In this document: in pieces, positions 1 to 8,624 of the stretch
Layout of the letters: each line of letters begins with the position of its first letter
Position numbering within the stretch: position 1 is the first letter of the stretch
Assembly: GCF_000003195.3 (NCBI RefSeq)
Contig: NC_012870.2
Coordinates: 14,066,501-14,130,500, forward strand
Source of the DNA: Sorghum bicolor
Lineage: Eukaryota; Streptophyta; Magnoliopsida; Poales; Poaceae
Length of the DNA stretch: 64,000 nucleotides
Direction: 5' to 3'
Position numbers and translations under genes: made by a program
The notes under the pieces: generated by a model
The model's input: only the letters and a program-made list of their open reading frames with translations
The model's database searches: none
Told to the model about the DNA's origin: nothing

Positions 1-69
1 TTAGATAGAGAAATTGGTGGCCCATGGGCATCCATCTATCTATCTATATGATCTTGTCAGTCACTCAGA

Positions 70-262
70 GGGGTGCTTGGATCTCAGGAGTAAAAACTAA
101 TCCTTGGTTTTGGATGCCAAATAGAAGGACTAAACATAGACTAAAAAAAATTAATGACGATTAATTGATGGTTAGACCATTAGAGGCCATTAGAAAAAAT
201 AGTTCACATTTAGCCTATTATCATATGATGACTAATTTTTAGCCCTGAGATCTAAACACCCC
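70..262. mobile_element. MITE-like short inverted-repeat element
   Basis: The left end reads GGGGTGCTTGGATCTCAGG, and the right end is its imperfect reverse complement (CCTGAGATCTAAACACCCC). The arms are about 19 bp with two mismatches, around an AT-rich core of about 150 bp. Size and structure fit a non-autonomous DNA transposon of grasses. I found no convincing target-site duplication, so the superfamily is not assigned. Confidence 0.5.
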
Positions 263-1183
263 TTAGGCATGGCAACTGTGGAGCTGTGACAGAACCGCCC
301 AATTTATACAAAATCAAGTACGGCTGCCCCCACAAACACATTGGCACACACACACACACTTCCACTTATATAAACCCGGTAGTCCGCCGAGTGTCACGAA
401 GGACCTCGGTAAATCCACATCACAACCAAGACTGTAATAGATTAATAAATACACATCACATACACTAGAGTTTGCAGCGGAAATAATGTTTACAATTGAG
501 TTCACCAATAAATAATTAATAATACATTACGGAGTTTAAAACCAATTAGAGAACAAAATATCTTTGAAATGATTAGCTTGGGGATGCATGGAGTAATCTT
601 GTTGCTTTGTTTTTGGCCGTTCTGTCTTATGTTACGGTTAGCAGGTCTTGAAAGTCAATAATGTAACATAATCCAATGGCTTTGGCATTTCTAAGTTGAA
701 GTGAGGTATTTATTTTATTTTGGTTCTTTTTGCTCCTGTCCTTTGTGCCCTCTTCATCATGGGCACTGGTATATGATGTACTTTTACCAAATATAAATGT
801 ATTTCAAAGCTTAATTCACCCTTTATTTTTTAAATTTTCTAAAACTTCCTTTTAACAAAGTTGTGGGTTGGTATTGCAAAACATGCCTTGGGCTAAAACT
901 TTAGTGCCTTAGCTATGTACACATTACTTGATGAAAAGTATTGGGTCTGTCGAATTTTATTGATTGATGAGGCAATCTGATGTAACCTCAAACCACAAAA
1001 GCACAACTTAGCTGTCACTGTCAGAAGTCTGAAAATCTCAATCATTATTTCTTTGTTGTCTGTGTACACATTATTTGTTTACAAGTAGCACAACAATAGC
1101 TAATATAGGAGTCATACTCTTCTAAGGAAGCAAGTGAAGAAACTTATTGTCCCTTTATGGACGATCTGTGCTGGGAACTGAAT

Positions 1184-1352
1184 GATAGCTCAATTGGTAG
1201 AACCTCCATTAGAGAGGCTCGCCACTCACCAGCCAGCTTTCCTGACTCCTGAGAACTGGTTTCAGCGAGTTTTCTAGCCAGCCAGGATTGGGCACTCCTT
1301 AAAGTCAAAGCCAGGGTGAAGTCTTCTCCCTGTAATCAAATTCTTTTTTTTT
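1184..1352 (+). mobile_element. possible tRNA-derived SINE
   Basis: The unit opens with TAGCTCAATTGGTAGA, which closely resembles a tRNA A box (RNA polymerase III internal promoter). About 75 bp later comes a weak B-box-like GGTTTCAGC, and the unit ends in a run of nine T, as p-SINE1-type plant SINEs do. The B box is poor and no flanking direct repeat was found, so this is tentative. It lies in the probable intron upstream of the first visible eIF2B-gamma exon. Confidence 0.4.
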
Positions 1353-1604
1353 AAAGTTTTTATAAGATGGCCTCAGTCCCTTGATAGCTTAGTTGCAATA
1401 TACGGTACTTAGACACAACTTGGATGCTATTATTTTTATAGTAACTGTATTTTTGTTGGATGTTCATATCAAATTTTTATGGGAAGTAATAACAGTCATG
1501 TTAATTGTTCTGTAATGATATGGTTTAATTTAAATTCAGAAAAGCACTCAGTTTGAATGATTTGATGAACTATAAATTGAACTATGCTATCCTTCTTTTG
1601 TTAG

Positions 1605-4190
1605 ATGGAAATTCGAAGTGACCTAATGGATGCACATCTTTATGCTTTTAAGAGGTTAGTTTTTTTTAACCTTTTGTGATGTCTTGTTTGGTCGTTCTTT
1701 TAAATATGCTCACACTCAAGTCATAGATTTTGCCATAATTTACTGCTGGTCACAGGACAATATTACAGGACGTACTGGAACAGAAGGAAGCATACCGTAG
1801 CATTAGACTTGAAGTCCTCCCATATTTAGTTAGGAGTCAATTGGTATGCTCATGCTTAATGACATGTAAACATGTAACACACTCGTCTGAAGCAGTGTTT
1901 AACTGTTGTAAACTTGAACAGAGATCAGCTCCATCTGGTGGCAGTGGAACAGCAGTTGATGAAACTGGGAGTAGTGCTGTTCAGTCCAGTGGTAATTTGC
2001 AGTGTTTGTCACAGCATCGTGTCATTGCACCATCTGCTTTCAAGCAGGATGGTGGTGGACATAGGTGCTGTGCTTATATTGCTACTAAAAGCAAATACTG
2101 TCACCGGTTGAACTCAATTCAGTCGTATTGTGATATCAATCGAGACGTAAGGATTTCACTCTACAGGGAATTATTTTGTCACATGCACCACTATCGAATC
2201 ATGATTAAATTATTACTATTTTGTATTGCAGGTTATAGGGGAAGCTAGCCACTTGTCTGGTTATTCCTTCTCTGCACAAAACAATATCATCCACCCATCC
2301 TCTGTGCTTGGATCAAAGACTACAGTAAGTCTGTTGAACTAATAGCAATCTAGCATCCAGATGACCGCCTGAAAATACAGAACATATCGTAAAATGAATT
2401 TAGGATGTTACTGTGTTAGCTGCTACCATGTTGCGTATATATATGAAAATATTCATTTGTTTGCTTTAAGATAATATTGATCTTTCATTTGTGGGATTTC
2501 AGTATAAGTATGCTTCAGTTAAAATTGTGATTACTTTGCCATGTTGGCTAGCATTTAAAGAGGGATCATGACATGCAAGTATGTATATTGAGAGGTTAAT
2601 AATGTTTTTTCATGTGACAAATCCAAGACTTTTTAATTGCATGTCAATGATCAAACTTTACAATGTTTGGTTGCATGTCTAGATTATCTAATTGACATCA
2701 GAGGTAGTGATAAATTGCTTTTGATACATTAATAATGTATCCAATTCTGCATGATGTTTGATGTTTGAAATTGTTACAATTTCTATTTTGGCTTATTTTG
2801 TTGTATTTTATGTTTGTTTAGATAGGACCACATTGTATTCTTGCTGAGGGTTCACAGCTAGGTGACAAGTGTAGTGTGAAGCGATCCGTGATTGGTCGTC
2901 ACTGCCGAATCGGTTCCAATGTGAAGGTAATTGTGGTGTGACTTGTTATTCCATTGTAATGATTTTTGTATGCTCTCGGTTAAAAAAAATACTACCTCAA
3001 TATCATGATAAAAGTTGTACATGCTGGCTTATGTAGCAAAACTAGGAATTGCCATGTTGGGTGCTGTGCATTACAGGCTACAGAAACTGCTTGTATTTGT
3101 AAACAGTATTGTTCTTTTAGATCTAGCCTGCTTAGGCTTAAGAGTGTTCCTTAATATAGCCTTCCTTGCAGAGGCATGGGTATCCATATTTCTACCAATT
3201 ATTCGTTGCCATCATGCTGTATTCCTCTGAAAAGAAGTCATTTTTCATAAATCTTTTAAAGATTTTCTGTTAACTAGCAAGATGCAATTGATAATATCTG
3301 TTTGTTCTCTGTAAGATATCTTTTGTGATTGTCTTGCAATTATATCTTGGTGCTTTATTGAAATATTACTGTTTGGCCTTAGATGTCTATGCCACACTTA
3401 AGTTCCGTTCTGGTTTAAGCTTCTTTGTTTCCTTCTTATGAAAGAAATCATTTCCACCCTTGCTGCAGATTGTCAACTCTGTTGTGATGAATCACGTTGT
3501 TATTGAAGATGGTTGCCACATCCAAGGTTCTGTTGTATGTAATAATGTTCAACTGCAAGAACGGGCTGTTCTGAAAGATTGCCAGGTACCATCTTCTGTA
3601 CTCCCTGTAGCAAAAAGAGAGACATTTTAAAAATGCAACAAAATTGGCCAGCAATATCTTCCATTATGTCATAGTCTTACTAGGTTTATTTAGTAGAAAA
3701 AAATAACCATTAGTGGCCAAAATTATTATTTTTGGATAGTCAAGGTCCATAGTGATTTAATCTTGATCAGGAGTGGAGCTCCTTAGTTGGCCAGTGATGG
3801 TCGTTAACTTTAATGGATGCAAAGCTTATAAATTCATATGTAGGCCTTGTTTAGATGCGATTTTTTTTGGATTTCGCTACTTTAGCACTTTCGTTTGTTT
3901 GTGACAAATATTATTCGATCATGGACTAACTAGGATCAAAAGATTCGTCTCGCGATTTACAGCTAAAGTGTGTAATTAGTTTTTGTTTTCGTCTATATTT
4001 AATGCTTCATGCATGTGCCACGGGGAATCTTGAAAACTTTTTGGTTTTTGGGGTGAACTAAACAAGGCCGTAGTGTCTTATTCAGTAATTTCTTCAATCT
4101 CCCATTTTTCAGGTTGGAGCTGGTTATATTGTGACTGGTGGCAGCGAGCACAAAGCAGAATCCCTAGCAAGAAAGTACAGTGAGCTTTGA
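1605..4190 (+). CDS. EIF2B3: translation initiation factor eIF2B subunit gamma, C-terminal exons (partial)
   Basis: eIF2B is the guanine-nucleotide exchange factor that recharges eIF2 with GTP in the cytosol; gamma pairs with epsilon in its catalytic subcomplex. Seven exons join in frame: 1605-1654, 1756-1843, 1922-2146, 2232-2324, 2822-2926, 3469-3585 and 4113-4190, all with GT donors and AG acceptors, giving 251 residues and a TGA stop. The first part (MEIRSDLMDAHLYAF) is the end of the nucleotidyltransferase-like domain. From exon 4 the protein is a left-handed beta helix of hexapeptide repeats (for example IHPSSVLGSKTTIG, VIGRHCRIGSNV). The family is about 450-460 residues, so roughly 200 N-terminal residues lie before the window. 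The 78-bp second intron is in frame and open, so its retention would add 26 residues. The last intron holds a MITE. Family identity is confident; exon ends are by eye. Confidence 0.9.
3843..4069. mobile_element. GGCCTTGTTTAG-type MITE in the last eIF2B-gamma intron
   Basis: The element starts GGCCTTGTTTAG and ends CTAAACAAGGCC, an exact 12-bp terminal inverted repeat, and is flanked by a 3-bp duplication GTA (3840-3842 and 4070-4072). The core has the signature 'gactaactaggatcaaaag' and 'tttcgtctatatttaat' shared with the other copies in this window. It lies wholly inside the intron 3586-4112, 43 bp before the acceptor, without touching the splice sites. Confidence 0.85.
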
Positions 4191-5247
4191 CTGTTTTGTT
4201 GGATACTGAATGATTTTGTATTCACTTGAGATGCACCCCAAAGAAGAAGAAAAAAGGGTAGCAGTTCTTGTCTAAAATTTATAAAATATGTCATTATGTA
4301 CAACAGCACAGTTTTGGTTGCAGTGTAACAGTGCGAAAGGTTTTGGTTGCTTATTCAGTACCAGTTTTGTACCAGGCTGCTTGAGCAAGTTACTATTGTC
4401 TAAAATTTTGGATCCGGTTCCTCCTTCGCCGTGTGCTTTTGAGAGGCCAGGTTGTTGCCTACACCTTTAGATGTGCTTTGTGCTTGGTTGAGAGGGTACA
4501 TTTAGCACGGTCTTTTTGTTTGGTTGGGGTGGTCGGGTCAAATGGGACTTGTGTGCATCCTCTAGCCTGGCATGAGGAGCTTGGCTTTAGATCTATGAAT
4601 TATTTTAATTAATTATAAAAAAGTATAGATTTAGAGTTATAGCAAGAATTGTATACTAAAGCATACCATATTATATATGTTTAATGTGTAGATCTATTTA
4701 TGTGAAGTTCAATAAAATTGTTTTTTTTATTTTATGATTTTCTATGATTTACTATAATTTTTTAAAGATTCAGTGGAAAAATAAATTAAAAAAGACAAAA
4801 CTATCGTCATTATAGCAAAACAACTATCTAAAACCGATTAAAGGGATTATTTTACCGGTTTTTGGAAAGTTTAGTAGGGCAGAAAATCAAGTTTTATAGT
4901 TCATGGCTTTAGACAGAAGATACACCGATGACAATATTTGTTTTTTATTTTTTTTCTTTTGTCAGCAAAACCATTGCTGAATTCCTCCATTTGAATATGT
5001 GCCTGATTGGTTTTAGTACGTGAAAGACTTTGTCTCGAATTTTTTTTTTTTGGTCTATGGAAGAGTTTTTTCGAAAAAAATTATTTTCTGTATATTTTAT
5101 TTTCTGATGAAATGTTTTTTTTGGAAACTGGAAATATAATTTCGTCGGTGTTAGCAAAGATTTCCTGTATGAATATATGTGTGATATTTTTTTTGTTTGA
5201 CAGCAATGCTCTTGCCGAATTTCTTTGTTCGAATATCAATCCTTTAT
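4191..5247. other. 3' flank of eIF2B-gamma and AT-rich repeat-derived DNA
   Basis: The first few hundred bases probably hold the 3' UTR of the eIF2B-gamma gene. About 4672-4790 belongs to an AT-rich dispersed family also seen near 52.9, 55.9 and 63.9 kb. From about 4935 the sequence becomes very T-rich with repeated 'ggaaactg' and 'ttttttt' motifs, and this continues after the inserted element that begins at 5248. No gene seen. Confidence 0.5.
4672..4790 (+). repeat. AT-rich dispersed repeat, copy A
   Basis: The core, a GTAGATCTA motif followed by AGTTCAATAAAATT and then TTTTATGATTTTCTATGATTT, recurs with substitutions at about 52905-53010, 55846-55990 and 63896-64000. The copies share order and spacing over more than 100 bp, so this is one family. 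No ends or coding capacity are visible, and the element class is unknown. Confidence 0.55.
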
Positions 5248-5622
5248 GGGTGTGTTTGGTTTGTGTCTACAAGCCTGACTTGTAAAACTAAGCCAGGCTA
5301 GCCCAAGTCTGTCTTTAACAAGCCAGGATGGACTTGTTTGGTTGCATGTATCAACTAAGCCTGACCAATAACTAGATGTGTTTGGTTGTCTGATTTGCAC
5401 TACATACAATTACCTCTTCTCTATTTCACAAACACCTGGTCTCCCCTACTGCGATGGAGATGGAGCTGAGCCTTACATCGACCACCACGTGACCCGCCCG
5501 CCACTGAGCTTCGCGAGCGATGAGAATTAGAAAGGAGAGCACAGCCTCACCGCTGGACATGGGAAGCACACTACCGGAGAACAAAAAAAACACGGGAGAA
5601 GAAGAAATCTCAAGGGAGCCCG

Positions 5623-6120
5623 CTACTGGTCCTCGACGGCGGTCGCGGGCGCAGGGTGGGCGGTGAAGATGCGGCGGAGGTGGGACGCGAGGGCGCCGGA
5701 CGAATCGGCGTCCGCCTCCCTGCGGAGCGCGTCCTGGAGGTCTCGCATGTGGTGGGAGAGGTCCTCGCGCTCGCGGCGGAGGTCGGCGTTGTCGACGGCG
5801 AGGTCGTTCAGGCGGTGCTTCTGGCCTAGGGACCGCAGGCTCATCATGAAGACGCCCGCCATCAGGAACAGCTGCACGAACCCTTGCTCTTCGCACTCGA
5901 TCCATGGCAGCGCACTCGAGGTGGAGAAGCTCTTCGGGATGGGGGAGAGCGAGAACCGTGCCGGCGGCAGGCGCGCCGGCGCGGAGGCCACACCCCGCAT
6001 GGCGAAGGGGAGCGTGGCGGGGGGCGAAGGCGGTGGGAGGAGACCCCCACCGCCGCGACGGAGGAGCAGGTGCGGGCTTTGGTGGCAGACGGCGGCAACC
6101 GCCGCGGGTGGCAGCGCCAT
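5623..6120 (-). CDS. uncharacterised membrane-anchored coiled-coil protein, probably organelle-targeted
   Basis: This is a single-exon ORF of 165 residues from MALPPAAV. An in-frame ATG 19 codons earlier (6177) is possible, but the downstream start gives a cleaner Ala/Pro/Arg-rich N-terminus resembling a plastid or mitochondrial transit peptide. Residues 1-80 are low-complexity and rich in P, A, R and S. A hydrophobic segment follows (FVQLFLMAGVFMMSL, about residues 84-98), then a charged, heptad-like helix (HRLNDLAVDNADLRREREDL) typical of a coiled coil, and a short tail ending in VEDQ. I do not recognise a named family. The coding part is far richer in GC than its T-rich surroundings, and the whole gene sits inside a TIR element, so it may be a captured, intronless copy of a gene elsewhere. 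The open frame and domain-like layout argue that it is or recently was functional. Confidence 0.6.
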   Translation of the reverse strand: MALPPAAVAAVCHQSPHLLLRRGGGGLLPPPSPPATLPFAMRGVASAPARLPPARFSLSPIPKSFSTSSALPWIECEEQGFVQLFLMAGVFMMSLRSLGQKHRLNDLAVDNADLRREREDLSHHMRDLQDALRREADADSSGALASHLRRIFTAHPAPATAVEDQ

Positions 6121-6262
6121 CGCCAGAGATTCCTTCGGGAGCGGGTCGGAGAGGCGGGTCTTTGTCACCGCAAGCACCGGTACGTGAACCGAACGGGACA
6201 GAGGGCTGGCCAGAGAGCCTGGCTCAGAAGGTCGATTTGGGTTTCAAAGCTGGCCAGACTAT

Positions 6263-6505
6263 GGCCTTGTTTAGTTCCGAAAAGATTTCGGATTTCGGTA
6301 TTGTAGCACTTTCGTTTGCTTGTGAAAAATATTATTCAATTATGGACTAATTAGGATCAAAAGATTTGTCTCGTGATTTCTAGCTAAACTGTGTAATTAG
6401 TTTTTGCTTTCGTCTATATTTAATACTTCATGCATGTGCCGCAAGATTCGATGTGACGGGAAATCTTAAAAACTTTTTGCTTTTTTGGGTGAACTAAACA
6501 AGGCC
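6263..6505. mobile_element. GGCCTTGTTTAG-type MITE nested in the Pack-type element
   Basis: Terminal inverted repeats GGCCTTGTTTAGTT and AACTAAACAAGGCC flank a 243-bp element with a 3-bp duplication TAT (6260-6262 and 6506-6508). It belongs to the same family as 3843-4069. It lies 142 bp upstream of the MALPP start of the minus-strand gene, so it probably sits in that gene's promoter region and could influence its expression. Confidence 0.88.
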
Positions 6506-6621
6506 TATCTCAGTACGGCTGGCCAAGCCTGGCCGTGCCCCAAGCCGTATTCAGCGAACCAAACATCCAATTTCTGGCCAACTGAGCCATGGCCACATGT
6601 AGAATGCAACCAAACACACCC

Positions 6622-7408
6622 TATATGATTTTTGGAAACTTTTTTTTTCCTCGGAAGAGTTGTTTCGGTAAAGTTTTTTTTTGCCGTTGAATAGTTGGTT
6701 AGTTTTTTTTGGGAAACCTTTTTTAGCAACCCTTTTTTGTGTGTGGATAACGTGGAAGTTTTGGAAACGTTTTTTTTTTGTGCCCGTGTTTGTTTTGGAA
6801 ACAGTTTCTTTTTTTTTGCCGTATCATATTTTCCCTTTTTTGCCGTACCATAATTTTTCTAGAGGAAAGTTGCGGGTGATTTTTTTTACCGTCGGGACGC
6901 AGATTCAGTGACGCTGTAACTTTTCCTGTCAAATCCACCGTTCATCCAACATCTAAGGGCTGCAGGCCACTTGAAGCCTGGGTTCGGTTCTCTCCTGCAA
7001 AGACGGAGCAGGAGCTCACAACTCACAAGTGACACAGCCAGCGTGCACGGCCGGCGCGGCTGACGTGGTGAGCGCGCGGCCAGGGGCGGAGCGAGTGGGC
7101 GTGGCCGGTGCGAAGAGCGACACGGTGAGCATGCGGTGGCGGCGAGCTCGTACGTGGCCGGAGACGAGTGTTTGGATGCACAACGCCTTATCGGTGGCAC
7201 CTTGCTCCATGCCGGCGCCGACTTTGGCAGGTTTGGACTCCGTGCTGGCCTCGCCGCGCCTCCGCGCCCACCGCATGCTCGCCGTGTCTCTCCGCGCCGG
7301 CAAGTCGGAAACTGCTCGATGCGCGTCCGGGACAGCACGCTGACATCGCCCATTGGTTATGGTCCCCACCGCGACGGCGTGAGCCCGCTCGAGGTACCGG
7401 TGAACTTG
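6622..7408. other. T-rich stretch followed by GC-rich stretch with inverted repeat
   Basis: Bases 6622-6900 are a T-rich run with recurring GGAAAC plus poly-T and TTTTGCCG motifs; it continues the sequence seen before 5248. Bases 6920-7400 turn sharply GC-rich. There, 7104-7139 and 7268-7304 form an imperfect inverted repeat whose core (GACACGGTGAGCATGCGGTGG) matches with one mismatch. Several overlapping ORFs on both strands come with the base composition, and none resembles a known protein. Confidence 0.45.
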
Positions 7409-7621
7409 GGCTTAGTGAAAAATTTGAAGTACCGTAGCATTTTCGTTTGTTTATGACAAATATTATCCAATCATGGACTAACTAGGATCAAAAGATTCGT
7501 CTCGTGATTTACAGCTAAACTGTGTAATTAGTTTTTGTTTTCGTCATGCATATGCCACAAGATTTGATGTGACGGGAAATTTTGAAAATTTTTTGATTTT
7601 TAAGGTGAACTAAACAAGGCC
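7409..7621. mobile_element. GGCCTTGTTTAG-type MITE with degraded left end
   Basis: The right end CTAAACAAGGCC and the core are typical of the family. The left end is diverged (GGCTTAG), but a 3-bp duplication TTG flanks both sides (7406-7408 and 7622-7624). About 213 bp. It lies shortly upstream of the PHT4;6 first exon, so it is probably within that promoter region. Confidence 0.75.
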
Positions 7622-7739
7622 TTGCATTTCATCTAACAGTGACTGACGGATGGACCCCAGAAGCTGAGAGGAAGGATAGCCTTTGGATCTGATTTGGAGG
7701 GAGAAAGTTATATTGCGACTTTACAGAGCAAAGTCACTA

Positions 7740-8624
7740 GTAGATCTCAGTCCAACCAACCCGTCTTCCCCTTCCCTTCCGTCCGCTGCATCCTGCTCTT
7801 CCCTCCTCCTCCTCCTCCGCCTCCTCTCTCCCTCGCGCGCTCCAGACGACGACTGTTGGGCCGCCGCCGCCGCCCTAGGCCAGGTGCTGAGGCTTTCCTT
7901 GGTCTCTTCGCCGGCGACGAGCACCCTACCAGGTACTCCCACCCCTTCTCTTCCCTTCCCTTACGCTGTGCGAAGCTGAGCACCGAAACCCTAACCTGAA
8001 GCTATTTGGCTATTATTGGTTGTACATGTGTACACCCATGTCCGTTTACTGGATCCGCCCAATCTAGACTGGCGTGTTCCAGTCATTTTCCAGGAGCAAC
8101 ATTTGTTTTTCCTCTAGGAGCTAAGATCCAAGTTCACTTATGCAAGTCTGGTTGTTTCGGCACTGAAATCTCTGGGTTGTAGAGGTTGTGGCAGGTTTTA
8201 TGCCCTTCAGATCAGCCTTTTATATATAAAAAAAAAATATTATATTTCAAGCATGCTCAAATTTTGTGCATAATTTCAGCTATTCTTTTAGTTGGTCAGC
8301 TCAATCGACATTTGGAGTTCTTGATGTTTCTAAATTTTGCTCCTTTGTTGTTTTTGGGCAGGTCTTTTCAGTTCAGCACAGCATATCAAGACTGTCTCTG
8401 TTAATTTGTGTGTATGAGATCAGTTAACGGATAAGGACATGTGAAGCACTAGTGAAGAAGGACTGATGATCAGTAATTTGTATGCTCCAGATTATAGTAT
8501 CCTCTGAGATGGACGGAAGAGAATCAGGCTTATGGTAAATCCTGGTGAATATTCATGGGAGGTCAGCAAGTTCTGGCCTGACTAAGACTAGTAAAAAAAA
8601 CAGCGTGCTTCATCTCAGATCATC
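7740..8624 (+). promoter_or_regulatory. 5' leader of the PHT4;6 gene with intron and six upstream ORFs
   Basis: A pyrimidine-rich stretch from about 7740 looks like a non-coding first exon ending at a strong donor (ACCAG|GTACTCC, 7932). An acceptor follows at 8361 (GGGCAG) or 8371 (TTTTCAG). From there to the start codon at 8625 there are six upstream ATGs, each with its own stop before 8625: 8414-8434, 8439-8444 (ATG directly followed by TGA), 8466-8507, 8509-8538, 8532-8585 and 8555-8581. Such a leader would be expected to limit translation of the main ORF unless it is spliced differently. Transcript boundaries are inferred. Confidence 0.55.

Larger units (their letters stand above)
1..1604. 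other. non-exonic stretch upstream of the eIF2B-gamma exons
   Basis: No exon with recognisable protein similarity is visible here. The first exon seen starts at 1605 directly after an AG acceptor in the middle of a known protein, so this stretch is probably intron of the same gene, with the earlier exons lying before the window. It contains a MITE-like inverted-repeat element near 70-262, a short CA run near 346-358 and a SINE-like unit near 1184-1352. The rest is AT-rich and featureless. Confidence 0.6.
5248..6621. mobile_element. Pack-type TIR element carrying a gene
   Basis: The left end GGGTGTGTTTGGTT matches the reverse complement of the right end (AACCAAACACACCC) over 14 bp, and both sides are flanked by TAT (5245-5247 and 6622-6624). 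Sub-terminal sequences on both arms share motifs such as AGCCAGGCT/AAGCCTGGC. Inside lie a GC-rich intact gene on the minus strand (5623-6120) and a younger MITE (6263-6505); without the MITE the element is about 1.13 kb. A 3-bp duplication with a GGG-starting end suggests a PIF/Harbinger-like element. No transposase is encoded, so it would be non-autonomous and gene-carrying. The short repeat and duplication leave some chance of coincidence. Confidence 0.6.

Noticed and set aside
286..508. Short ORFs on both strands around a CA run
   Set aside because: The peptides are translations of a CACACA repeat and surrounding AT-rich DNA, with no domain and no promoter.
6886..7456. Overlapping GC-rich ORFs on both strands
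   Set aside because: Open frames in three or more phases follow from high GC content. None has a recognisable motif, and the MITE at 7409 runs into some of them.
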